A DNA stretch of 64,000 nucleotides from Desulfolucanica intricata. Its GTDB lineage: Bacteria > Bacillota > Desulfotomaculia > Desulfotomaculales > Desulfofarciminaceae. Both the position numbers and the translations under genes were made by a program. A model generated the notes under the pieces. That model searched no databases and was not told the DNA's origin. It worked only from the letters and a program-made list of their open reading frames with translations. The stretch covers positions 1 through 64,000 of the forward strand of contig NZ_BCWE01000002.1 in NCBI RefSeq assembly GCF_001592105.1, given 5' to 3'. Shown one piece after another: positions 27,444 through 36,100 of the stretch; the stretch's first letter is position 1; every line of letters starts with the position of its first letter.

Positions 27444-28331
27444 TTACTTCTTATCAAGGAAATTCTCAATATCAGCTGCCTCATACTTTTCCTGCAGCCA
27501 GGTGCTGAATAAAGCTTCTGCTTTCTGGTCAAATAATATTGATTTTACATCATCTTTACTGTCTTCATAATTTGCTTCTTTGGCAGCTTTTTTTTCTTCA
27601 GACTTTATAATGTGATACCCATACTCTGTTTTAACGGGATCACTTATCTCGCCTTTTGATAAAGAAAAGGCAGCTTGTTCGAATTCTGCTACCATTTCTC
27701 CCCTTTTGATAAACCCGAGATAACCTCCCTGCTCCTTATTACTCGTATCGCTTGAATATTCTTTAGCCAGTTCAGCGAAGTCTTCACCTTTCGTCAGCTT
27801 CTCTTTTACCTCTTTAGCCACGGCTTCACTGTCTACCAAAATATGACGAACGCTTACCTGTTCTTCTTGAGCAAACTGTGCTTTATTGGCCTCAAAATAT
27901 TCTTTAATTTCATCTTCCTTAATTGAAATTTGTGGTTCCAACAATTTTTCAATTTTCAGATTAATAGCTAAATCCTCTTTTAAATCTTCTAATGAAATTC
28001 CACTTTGCTCTAAGTATTGGTTAAAGTTTTCTTCTGAACCATAATACTCTTTAACTTTTTCTAATTCTTTATTTAAATCTGCTTCAGATATAGAAATATT
28101 TTGTTTTTTAGCTTCCTGGTTAACAATCTTTTCAGTGATAAGATAATTCAATACCTGCTGACCGTTTTGGTCAACCATAGCTTCATATAATTCTTCTTTG
28201 TTGATACTTTCTCCATTTACAGTAGCTACTGTATTCCCTGAAGAACATGCAGTACTTACTGATAGTAAGCTGCTAAGTGCCAGAATTACAAAGAAAAACC
28301 GAATTATTTTTTTTTGTTGTGAATCCTTCAT
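27444..28331 (-). CDS. prsA: PrsA-type peptidylprolyl isomerase lipoprotein
   Basis: 295 residues. A basic N-terminus and hydrophobic stretch end in LLSVSTACSSG, a lipobox-like cleavage site at Cys29. The SurA_N-like helical region (about 40-150) precedes the parvulin PPIase domain: VSVRHILVDSEAVAKEVKEK, FAELAKEYSSD, GGYLGFIKRGEMVAEFEQAA, ISDPVKTEYGYHIIK. It folds exported proteins on the outer face of the membrane. AGGGGAGCTTTTAT precedes ATG 28331. Monocistronic. A perfect 11-base inverted repeat lies 60 bases upstream (28392-28420). Confidence 0.93.
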   Translation of the reverse strand: MKDSQQKKIIRFFFVILALSSLLSVSTACSSGNTVATVNGESINKEELYEAMVDQNGQQVLNYLITEKIVNQEAKKQNISISEADLNKELEKVKEYYGSEENFNQYLEQSGISLEDLKEDLAINLKIEKLLEPQISIKEDEIKEYFEANKAQFAQEEQVSVRHILVDSEAVAKEVKEKLTKGEDFAELAKEYSSDTSNKEQGGYLGFIKRGEMVAEFEQAAFSLSKGEISDPVKTEYGYHIIKSEEKKAAKEANYEDSKDDVKSILFDQKAEALFSTWLQEKYEAADIENFLDKK

Positions 28332-28452
28332 ATAAAAGCTCCCCTCTATACTTATTTGATTAACTAAATACTATGGATTATTTTATCATGGTTTAAGGCA
28401 CCAACCAAGGGTGCCTTAAAAAATTCTCCGTTATACCATGAAAAATTTTTAT

Positions 28453-28482
28453 TTGTATTATGACATATTGTTATGTTATAAT
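28453..28482 (+). promoter_or_regulatory. Promoter of the Sec-like tRNA
   Basis: TTGTAT (28453-28458), 18-base spacer, TATAAT (28477-28482). The tRNA begins 7 bases after the -10 box. Confidence 0.7.
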
Positions 28483-28488
28483 GTAATT

Positions 28489-28584
28489 GGGAAGAAAGGG
28501 GAAGGTCCCCCCACGGGCTGCAAACCCGCTGGCCTGCCTGCGATCCAGGCGGGAGTCCGGTTCGATTCCGACTTCTTCCCTCCA
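28489..28584 (+). tRNA. tRNA-Cys(GCA) with selenocysteine-tRNA architecture
   Basis: A 96-nt cloverleaf. Acceptor stem of 8 perfect pairs (GGGAAGAA 28489-28496 with TTCTTCCC 28573-28580), then U28581 as discriminator and an encoded CCA (28582-28584). D arm: GGGG/CCCC with loop AAGGT. Anticodon loop CTGCAAA (28518-28524): anticodon GCA at 28520-28522; E. coli tRNA-Sec has CTTCAAA. Variable arm: 8-bp stem CCTGCCTG/CAGGCGGG (28533-28553). T arm: loop TTCGATT (28561-28567); the stem pairs only if one C (28557 or 28558) bulges. Eight-base acceptor and long variable arm are tRNA-Sec traits; GCA and U73 are CysRS identity elements. Minor Cys tRNAs of this general type have been described. Charging identity is unproven. 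Confidence 0.8.
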
Positions 28585-28670
28585 TACTTATTGACTCCGG
28601 CCGGTTCCCTCATGGCCCACCGGCTATTGGAGAACACAACACCATGTATAAATGAATCAATAAGACAGAT

Positions 28671-28700
28671 TAACCCCCCTGGTCACGGCCAGGGGGGTTA
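28671..28700. terminator. 12-bp perfect inverted repeat, probable terminator of the TOBE gene
   Basis: TAACCCCCCTGG/CCAGGGGGGTTA with a 6-base spacer. It lies 9 bases after the TOBE stop; the leftward flank has only a modest T content, so termination efficiency is uncertain. Confidence 0.6.
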
Positions 28701-28708
28701 TGTTCGGG

Positions 28709-28939
28709 TTAATGTTTAACAAAAACAACATTAATAGCCTTAACCAGTGCATTAACTTTATCGCCTTTTTTAAAACCGGCTTCTTCCAGGCTGTCTCTCG
28801 TCATCACGGACGTGAGTCGGACTGAATTGTCCCCTCAACCGCCAAGTCGCATAGTTACTTGGGCCATAACATTATCAGTCTTAATTTCAGCAATTTCACC
28901 ATGTAAATTATTGCGTACTCCGGCTTCCAGAAATTCCAC
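28709..28939 (-). CDS. TOBE (molybdate-binding Mop) domain candidate selenoprotein with in-frame UGA
   Basis: Missed by length filters because UGA (28837-28835, codon 35) splits it. Upstream half: GVRNNLHGEIAEIKTDNVMA then QVTMRLGG; downstream half: GDNSVRLTSVMTRDSLEEAG then FKKGDKVNALVKAINVVFVK, which together make one Mop/TOBE domain of 76 residues. Mop domains bind molybdate or tungstate. The UGA is followed by a hairpin: UCAC/GUGA with loop GUCC, its first G 24 bases after the UGA, extended below by further pairs around a bulge; this fits the bacterial SECIS rules. GGGAGG overlaps GTG 28939, so the start could instead be a nearby CTG at 28930. Alternative: a simple nonsense mutation. Confidence 0.65.
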
Positions 28940-29053
28940 CTCCCTTTTTAAAATATTTTTTCCAATTATATTAGGATTATACTGAAACTCATGTAAGGGT
29001 CAGTTTAAAATATAACTTTTTTTCATTTGTATTATTATTTATTTATATATATA

Positions 29054-29089
29054 CTTAAATAGATGCTTAAATAGATGCTTAAATAGAAT
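29054..29089. repeat. Three tandem copies of a 12-base unit upstream of the reductase gene
   Basis: CTTAAATAGATG at 29054, 29066 and 29078 (third copy ends GAAT). It sits 20 bases before the start codon, just before the ribosome binding site, so copy number could alter the 5' leader. Confidence 0.85.
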
Positions 29090-29109
29090 GACTTGCTGGA
29101 GGGATAAAT

Positions 29110-30378
29110 ATGTCTGACTACCGCAACATGTGGAAATCACTGGGTATAAATATGGAGGCACACGACCGGCTTTTAGAAATTCTGCCTCCTACTTATCTAG
29201 ATGTATATCTTTCACAAGAGAACCGACCTCAAAATATGGATTATTTTGACTTTGTAGTAAATGAAATTCACGGGCTGCGAATTCAAGAACTTCAAGAGCA
29301 TAAAAAAAAAGGCGGGAAAGTAATCGGAGCTTTCTGCGTCTTTGTACCGGAAGAAATAATCCGGGCCGCCGGAGGGATATGTATTGGCCTCTGCTCCGGA
29401 GTTGAAATGGGTGCAGCCGAAGCCGAGCGGGTACTGCCCAAGAATATCTGTCCCCTGATTAAATCCTTTATGGGTTTTAAGATGGCTAAAGTCTGTCCCT
29501 ATTTTGAATCCTGTGATATAGTGGTAGGTGAAACCACCTGTGACGGAAAGAAAAAGGCCTTTGAAATTTTAAATGATTTTGTACCGGTACATGTAATGGA
29601 AACACCCCAAATGAAAAGGGAAAAGGACCGGACCCTGTGGCTTAGTGAAGTAAATGATTTTAAAACCAATATGGAAAATTTTACCGGACAAAACATTAGC
29701 ACAGAGTCCCTGGCTAAGAGTATTCAGGAGGTTAATGCTAAAAGACAGGCTCTCCTGCGATTGTCTGAATTACGCAAACATGATCCTGCCCCTATCAGCG
29801 GAAAAGACTGTCTTTTAATTGAGCAAATTGCCATGTATGATGATGTACCTCGTTTTACCGAAAAAGTTAACAGCCTCTGTGAAGAGCTGGAAAATAAAGT
29901 AGCTGAAGGGAAAGGAGTTGCTCCCAAAGGTACACCCCGGATCATTGTAACCGGCACGCCGATGGCTATCCCAAACTGGAAAGTACCGCACATAATTGAA
30001 AGCAGCGGTGCTGTAATAGTAGCTGAAGAAATGTGCACAGGGCTACGTTATTTTGAAAACACCGTTTCAGAAGCTTCTAATATTGATGAGATGCTGGAGA
30101 ATATCGCTGCCCGCTACCTGGGTGTAAACTGCGCCGTATTTACCCCCAACCCGGGGCGGCTGGAAAGACTGGTACAGTTAGCTAAAGACTACCGGGCAGA
30201 CGGGATCATCCACTGCAGTTTGTCTTTCTGCGATCCCTATGCCATAGAAGCCAACAGAGTTGAACTGGCAATGAAGGAAGCGGGCATACCTCTTTTAAAA
30301 ATTGAAACCGACTACAGCCAGGAAGACACCGGGCAACTCAAAACAAGAGTCGAAGCATTTTTGGAAATGATTAAGTAA
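29110..30378 (+). CDS. Double-cubane-cluster anaerobic reductase (HgdB/YjiM-like)
   Basis: 422 residues, 2-hydroxyacyl-CoA dehydratase D-component superfamily. Cysteines in VIGAFCVFVPEEIIRAAGG, GLCSGVEMG, NICPLIKSFMGFKMAKVCPYFESCD and GETTCDGKKKAFEILN are the expected iron-sulfur ligands; the second half has TPMAIPNWKVPHIIESSGA and GIIHCSLSFCDPYAIE. The family uses an ATP-driven activator to push electrons to low potential; double-cubane members reduce small molecules such as acetylene in vitro, but the physiological substrate is unknown. Followed 15 bases later by its activator. CTGGAGGG precedes ATG 29110. Confidence 0.9.
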   Translation: MSDYRNMWKSLGINMEAHDRLLEILPPTYLDVYLSQENRPQNMDYFDFVVNEIHGLRIQELQEHKKKGGKVIGAFCVFVPEEIIRAAGGICIGLCSGVEMGAAEAERVLPKNICPLIKSFMGFKMAKVCPYFESCDIVVGETTCDGKKKAFEILNDFVPVHVMETPQMKREKDRTLWLSEVNDFKTNMENFTGQNISTESLAKSIQEVNAKRQALLRLSELRKHDPAPISGKDCLLIEQIAMYDDVPRFTEKVNSLCEELENKVAEGKGVAPKGTPRIIVTGTPMAIPNWKVPHIIESSGAVIVAEEMCTGLRYFENTVSEASNIDEMLENIAARYLGVNCAVFTPNPGRLERLVQLAKDYRADGIIHCSLSFCDPYAIEANRVELAMKEAGIPLLKIETDYSQEDTGQLKTRVEAFLEMIK

Positions 30379-30393
30379 AAGGAGCGATTTACC

Positions 30394-31140
30394 TTGTATG
30401 CGGGAATAGATATAGGTTCCAGAACAATAGCTCTGGTCATTACAGACGGACAAGAAATTATCAATGCCCGGGTTGTAGATACAGGGTATACGCCAATCCA
30501 AACTGCAAAGGAACTGTTGGCCGGGGAAAAATTTAGCCGGCTAATTGCTACAGGATACGGGCGTCATTCTGCCCGCTCCGAATTTGCTGACGATATCATT
30601 ACGGAGATAAAGGCTCACGCCATAGGTGCCCGTTATTTTCACCCGGAAACTCGCACCATTTTAGACATCGGCGGGCAGGACTCCAAAGTTATTTTATTAA
30701 ATGAAAAAGGCGGAATTATTGACTTTCAGATGAATGATAAGTGCTCCGCCGGTACAGGTAAATTTCTGGAGGTTATGGCAAACGCATTGGGCTACAGCCC
30801 GGATGAATTCGGACATGAGGCTCTTCAGGGAAAAAAGGGGATTAAAATCAGCAGTATGTGTACCGTTTTTGCCGAATCAGAAGCTATCTCGCTGGTCCAC
30901 CGGGGAACTCCAAGACAGGATATTGCACGGGCTCTTCACATCTCGGTGGCTGAGCGGGCCGCCGGCATGTTGCAAAGGATAAATTTCATCCCACCTCTTG
31001 CCTTTAGCGGAGGGGTTGCCCGAAATTCATGTATAGTAAAATTCCTGGAAGAAAAATTACAAACTAAAATTCTCGTAAACAGAGATCCCCAGCTCATCGG
31101 GGCCCTTGGTGCGGCTCTGTTCGCCAGTCAAATCAATTAA
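30394..31140 (+). CDS. Acyl-CoA dehydratase activase (BadF/HgdC-type ATPase)
   Basis: 248 residues, ASKHA fold. Phosphate 1 loop: AGIDIGSRTIALVI; connect region and phosphate 2: TILDIGGQDSKVILLN; iron-sulfur Cys motifs NDKCSAGTGKFLEVMANALG and SSMCTVFAESEAISL, which bind the [4Fe-4S] cluster at the dimer interface; adenosine motif AFSGGVARN. It hydrolyses ATP to drive one electron into the double-cubane partner encoded just upstream. TTG 30394 follows AAAGGAG. Two-gene operon with terminator at 31208. Confidence 0.94.
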   Translation: MYAGIDIGSRTIALVITDGQEIINARVVDTGYTPIQTAKELLAGEKFSRLIATGYGRHSARSEFADDIITEIKAHAIGARYFHPETRTILDIGGQDSKVILLNEKGGIIDFQMNDKCSAGTGKFLEVMANALGYSPDEFGHEALQGKKGIKISSMCTVFAESEAISLVHRGTPRQDIARALHISVAERAAGMLQRINFIPPLAFSGGVARNSCIVKFLEEKLQTKILVNRDPQLIGALGAALFASQIN

Positions 31141-31207
31141 ATTATGCAAGAAAGTCGCCTTCAGCGACTTTCGGGGCCAGCCAAAGGCAATTATAAAAAA
31201 AATTATA

Positions 31208-31258
31208 AAATAACTGGTACCTGATAACTTAATGCCCAGGATTACCAGTTATTTTGTT
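31208..31258 (+). terminator. Rho-independent terminator of the reductase/activase operon
   Basis: Stem TAACTGGTA/TACCAGTTA (31211-31251) followed by TTTTGTTT. A second hairpin, GAAAGTCGC/GCGACTTTC, lies just after the stop codon (31150-31172). Confidence 0.8.
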
Positions 31259-31314
31259 TAATATGCTTATATCTACAATTATGAACGAAAACAATAATAA
31301 AACCCCAGATTAAA

Positions 31315-31740
31315 TTATTTAAAATATCTATCCAGCAGTCCTTTTAGGGCCCGGGCGTGCCTAGCCTCATCCTTGGCGGCTTCGTCGAAAAAATCGTGTG
31401 CCTCGTCAATGTTATCCTGTTTGGCCTTCACGGCAGCTTCACGCTTCATCTGGTTGGATTTTTGTTCTCCGGCTAAAGCCTTTTCAATGTTTTCCTTGGT
31501 ACTGGCGGAAATTTCGCCGTTGAGCTCGCCAAAGCGAGCTGCATGCATAGCTTCTTCCCAAGCAATTCTAATCAGCACCTCGCCAACCTCGGGGTAACCC
31601 TCGCGCTGCGCCTGGCGGGCAGCCGCCAGATACCAGCCAACCTCCCAGTTTTCACCGCTGAAGTTATCTTTTACTGCCTGTTCCAGTGCCGTGCCTTTAG
31701 TAATTCCAAGTTTTACTTCTGTTGCAAAATTTAAATTCAT
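31315..31740 (-). CDS. Rubrerythrin-type ferritin-like di-iron protein
   Basis: 141 residues; the rubrerythrin four-helix bundle without the C-terminal rubredoxin domain. Di-iron ligands appear in ENWEVGWYLAAARQAQREG, RIAWEEAMHAARFGEL (ExxH) and EAAKDEARHARALKGLL (ExxH). Such proteins reduce hydrogen peroxide in anaerobes. Lacking rubredoxin, it needs a separate electron donor. AGGAGGTAAAAA precedes ATG 31740. Monocistronic. Confidence 0.92.
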   Translation of the reverse strand: MNLNFATEVKLGITKGTALEQAVKDNFSGENWEVGWYLAAARQAQREGYPEVGEVLIRIAWEEAMHAARFGELNGEISASTKENIEKALAGEQKSNQMKREAAVKAKQDNIDEAHDFFDEAAKDEARHARALKGLLDRYFK

Positions 31741-31898
31741 TTTTTACCTCCTAATATTATTTGATGGATATTTTCCCTTTAATTAGAAACATGATCCTGA
31801 TAATATAAAGTCAGGTCACATGTTCCGCTGCTCCAAAAGTATCATTTTCCTTTTATTACGGTTGGATTTAATATTCCCTGGGAATGAACAAACTATTA

Positions 31899-32007
31899 TT
31901 ATTTTTTCACAATACCATACATTAACAACTCGATTAACTGCTGCGAGGCTTCCCCAAAGGTCTGCCCATTATCCGGTAAAAAATCAGGGTTAACCACGGC
32001 CGGAAAG
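31899..32007 (-). pseudogene. Short C-terminal remnant, TetR-regulator-like
   Basis: Within a 392-base gap, a leftward frame reads VVNPDFLPDNGQTFGEASQQ then LIELLMYGIVKK and stops, with a stop just upstream of it and no start codon or ribosome binding site. The pattern resembles the last helix of a TetR-type ligand domain. The rest of the gap (31741-31898, 32008-32132) is AT-rich with no gene that I can support. Confidence 0.3.
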
Positions 32008-32132
32008 AACTAATATGGTAATAATTACCTCCGTAAAAACCCCTCAAAAATTGGACTTTCTTACGAAATATTTTTCAGGAGGTGAATATCGGAAATTTTT
32101 TAAATTAAAAAATAAGATCTGGGAGGTTAGAA

Positions 32133-32888
32133 ATGAATTTTTTAAGACGTTGTAAATTATTTACTCTTTTTTCTTTGGCTTTAATAATGGTTCCTTTAAC
32201 TGTAGAAGCATCTACATATTCTGTAGCACCCGGGGATTCTTTGTACTTAATCAGCAAAAAATTTGGGACAAGCGTTAATGCTATTCAAGCTGCTAATCAG
32301 TTAAATACAACAATAATTTACCCGGGCCAAAAACTTTATATCCCGGATACTTATAAAGTACGATCCGGTGATACTTTATACTTAATTGGTAAAAAGTATG
32401 GTGTCCCTTATCAAGACATCATGACTTATAATAAACTTAATAGCACTTACTTATATGTAGGACAAGTTCTTTTAATTCCACCGACAACTTCTTCAGTTAG
32501 CAGAAGTTATTCCCCTTCATATTCGAAGTCTGATGCTGACCTTTTGGCCCGGCTTATTACTGCCGAAGCCGATTCCGAATCCTACACTACTAAAGTTGCT
32601 GTTGGAGCGGTTGTGTTAAACAGGGTAAAAAGTCCATTATTTCCAAATACAATACCGGGAGTTATTTATCAGGTAGATAGTACCGGACGGTATCAATTTA
32701 CGCCTGTATTAAATGGATGGATTAACAGACCGGCCAGTGCCGAAGCTATCAGGGCCGCACAAGAAGCACTAAAGGGTGTTGATCCTACCAGAGGTGCATT
32801 ATACTTTTTTGAATCTGATGTAAAAAACAGTTTTCTCCACAGCCGTCCTGTAAGTACAGTACTGGACAGCTTTACTTTCGCTTATTAA
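32133..32888 (+). CDS. LysM-SleB cell wall hydrolase (spore cortex lytic enzyme type)
   Basis: 251 residues. Signal peptide about 1-25 (MVPLTVEA-S). Two LysM domains: YSVAPGDSLYLISKKFGTSV (about 28-72) and YKVRSGDTLYLIGKKYGVPY (about 75-118), both binding peptidoglycan. The SleB/CwlJ Hydrolase_2 domain (about 133-250) has LLARLITAEADSESYTTKVA with the catalytic Glu, GAVVLNRVKSPLFPNTIPGV and the C-terminal FLHSRPVSTV. SleB-type enzymes cleave spore cortex muramic-delta-lactam peptidoglycan during germination. GGGAGG precedes ATG 32133. Confidence 0.93.
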   Translation: MNFLRRCKLFTLFSLALIMVPLTVEASTYSVAPGDSLYLISKKFGTSVNAIQAANQLNTTIIYPGQKLYIPDTYKVRSGDTLYLIGKKYGVPYQDIMTYNKLNSTYLYVGQVLLIPPTTSSVSRSYSPSYSKSDADLLARLITAEADSESYTTKVAVGAVVLNRVKSPLFPNTIPGVIYQVDSTGRYQFTPVLNGWINRPASAEAIRAAQEALKGVDPTRGALYFFESDVKNSFLHSRPVSTVLDSFTFAY

Positions 32889-33175
32889 AATTAACACCGG
32901 CAATATAAATAACAGCCCCCATTAACCGGGGCTGTTTCATTTCTAAAACATATTTATAAATAATAATTCTTAAATCATTTGGCTTATTCATAAGATCCCC
33001 TCTTTTTTAATTTTAAAACATCTTCTTACCATATGCTTTTTTATTATCTTATTTTTATATTATCTTATTAGGAAATGGTCATGCAATCGCCAATTTGTTA
33101 TAATATTAATTAAACCAGTCATATATCTGGCAAAGAATAAAGAAATAATTCGATGCTATATTAAAGGAGGATACT

Positions 33176-36100
33176 ATGCCAAAGCGAACCGACATTAATA
33201 AAATCCTCATTATTGGTTCAGGCCCGATTGTAATTGGACAGGCTTGTGAATTTGATTATTCCGGAACCCAGGCCTGTAAAGCCTTAAAAAAATTGGGTTA
33301 TCAGATTGTTTTGGTTAATTCAAATCCGGCCACAATCATGACCGACCCTGAAATCGCTGATGTAACCTACATTGAACCGCTAAATTTAAAAAGTCTGACC
33401 AACATAATAGCTAAAGAGCGACCGGACGCATTACTGCCTAACTTAGGTGGCCAGTCGGCTCTTAATTTATGTTCTGATCTAAGCAAAGCCGGTGTTTTAG
33501 AAAAATACGCAGTAAAAGTAATCGGTGTGCAAATTGATGCTATTGAACGTGGTGAAGACCGAATCGCCTTTAAAGAAACTATGAACCGACTAGGCATTGA
33601 AATGCCCCGCAGCAAACCGGCCTACAGTGTAGAGGAAGCAGAGAAAATCGCTCAAGAACTCGGATATCCGGTGGTTATCCGTCCGGCTTACACCATGGGA
33701 GGTACCGGCGGTGGTCTGGTTTATAATGTAGAAGAGCTAAGAACAATAGTTAACCGGGGAATCACAGCCAGTTTGATTGGACAAGTCCTTGTAGAGGAAT
33801 CAGTACTTGGATGGGAAGAATTAGAACTGGAAGTTGTGCGGGACGCCAAAAATCAAATGCTGACAGTTTGTTTCATCGAAAACATTGATCCCATGGGTGT
33901 TCATACCGGTGATTCTTTCTGTGTGGCACCTATGCTGACAATCAGCCAGGAACTCCGGCAGAGATTACAGAAATACGCCTATGCCATTGTGGAAGCAATA
34001 GAAGTAATTGGCGGAACCAATGTTCAATTTGCCCATGACCCCAAAACGGGCCGGGTTGTTATTATTGAAATAAATCCCCGGACTTCCCGTTCGTCTGCCT
34101 TAGCCTCAAAAGCTACCGGCTTTCCAATCGCTTTTATTTCGGCAATGCTGGCAGCAGGCTTAACCCTTGACGAAATTCCTTACTGGCGGGAAGGCACCCT
34201 GGATAAGTACACTCCTTCAGGTGATTATGTGGTCATAAAGTTTGCCCGCTGGGCTTTTGAAAAATTCCCTAATTCCCAGGACAAACTGGGGACACAGATG
34301 CGGGCTGTCGGTGAAGTTATGAGCATCGGCAAAAACTATAAAGAGGCCTTTCAAAAAGCAATCCGATCCCTCGAAATCGGTCGTTACGGGTTGGGCTTTG
34401 CAAAAGATTTTAACCGCCGCTCCCTGGAGGAACTGCTGTCAATGCTGGCTGAGCCCTCGAGTGAACGTCACTTTATAATGTATGAGGCATTACGTAAAGG
34501 AGCGAATATCGATCATCTTTACGAGCTAACCCATATCAAACCCTGGTTTATTCAGCAGATGAAAGAACTTGTTTTGCTGGAAGAACAGATTCTGGAGTAT
34601 AGAAATAAACACCTGCCGGACGAACTGCTGGCCCGGGCTAAAAAAGACGGTTTTTCTGATCGTTATCTAGCGATGCTGTTAAATCTACCGGAAAAAGAAA
34701 TACGTCAGCGCAGAACCGCTTTAGGGTTAGTGGAAGGATGGGAAGCGGTCCCTGTAAGCGGTGTTGAAAACGCGGCTTACTATTTCTCCACTTACAACGC
34801 CCCTGATCAGACTGCTGCAAGTGACCGGAAAAAAGTAATGATCCTGGGCGGTGGCCCGAACCGGATCGGCCAGGGAATTGAGTTTGACTACTGCTGCGTA
34901 CATGCGGCTTTTGCCCTGCGCGATATGGGCTTTGAAACAGTTATTGTTAACTGTAACCCTGAGACGGTTTCCACCGACTATGACACTTCTGATAAACTGT
35001 ATTTTGAACCATTGACAGTGGAAGATGTTTTGAGCATATATGAAAAGGAAAAGCCCCTGGGAGTAATCGTTCAGTTTGGAGGGCAAACCCCTTTAAATAT
35101 CGCCGGTGAACTGGCTAAAGCCGGAGTAAAAATCTTCGGCACTTCTCCTGAAACTATTGATTTGGCCGAGGACCGCGACAGGTTCCGTCAAATCATGGAT
35201 AAGCTTGACATTCCCATGCCGGAATCCGGTATGGCGGTGAATCTTGAAGAAGCACTGGAAATTGCCAACCGGATTGGTTATCCTTTAATGGTTCGCCCCT
35301 CCTATGTTTTGGGCGGCCGTGGGATGGAAGTTGTTTACGATGAGGAAATGCTCCGCCGATACCTGGATGCGGCAGTCGAGGTTACTCCGGAAAGACCGAT
35401 TCTGATTGATAAATTCCTATATAATGCTATTGAAGCAGAAGCTGACGCAATCACCGATGGAACTGACGCCTTCGTACCGACGGTAATGGAACATATTGAA
35501 TTGGCAGGCATCCACTCCGGGGACTCAGCGTGTGTGATTCCGCCGGTAAATATCCAAGCAAAACATATTGAAACTATTGTAGAATATACCAAGAAAATAG
35601 CTATAGAACTAAATGTTGTAGGTCTGATGAATATTCAGTACGCCATATCCAATGATAAAGTTTATGTTTTAGAAGCCAACCCGAGGGCTTCACGAACCGT
35701 TCCCCTTGTGTCAAAAGTTTGTAATATCCAGATGGCCTGGATTGCCACAGAAATAATGCTGGCGGCGGAAACCGGTAAAGAATACCCAATCAAGAGACTA
35801 ATCTCGAAAAGAATTCCTCATTTTGGGGTGAAAGAGGCTGTCTTCCCGTTTAATATGTTCCCGGAAGTCGACCCGCTGCTGGGACCGGAGATGCGTTCCA
35901 CCGGAGAAGTGTTGGGAATTGCTGAATCATTTGAGTTAGCCTACTATAAGGCACAAGAAGCAACCCAGTCTCCCCTTCCCACAACCGGAACCGTTCTGCT
36001 CAGTGTGAATGATCAAGATAAACCGGCCGCACTGGAAACAGCAAGATTATTTAAGAAACTGGGCTTTCGTATTAAAGCAACGGAAGGAACTCACAATTTC

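Noticed and set aside
28438-28719. A 93-codon rightward ORF over the tRNA and TOBE region
   Set aside because: It crosses the tRNA and its terminator, has no ribosome binding site and is explained by the RNA gene.
29054-29089. CRISPR-like repeat
   Set aside because: Direct tandem copies with no spacers; no array or cas gene anywhere in the window.
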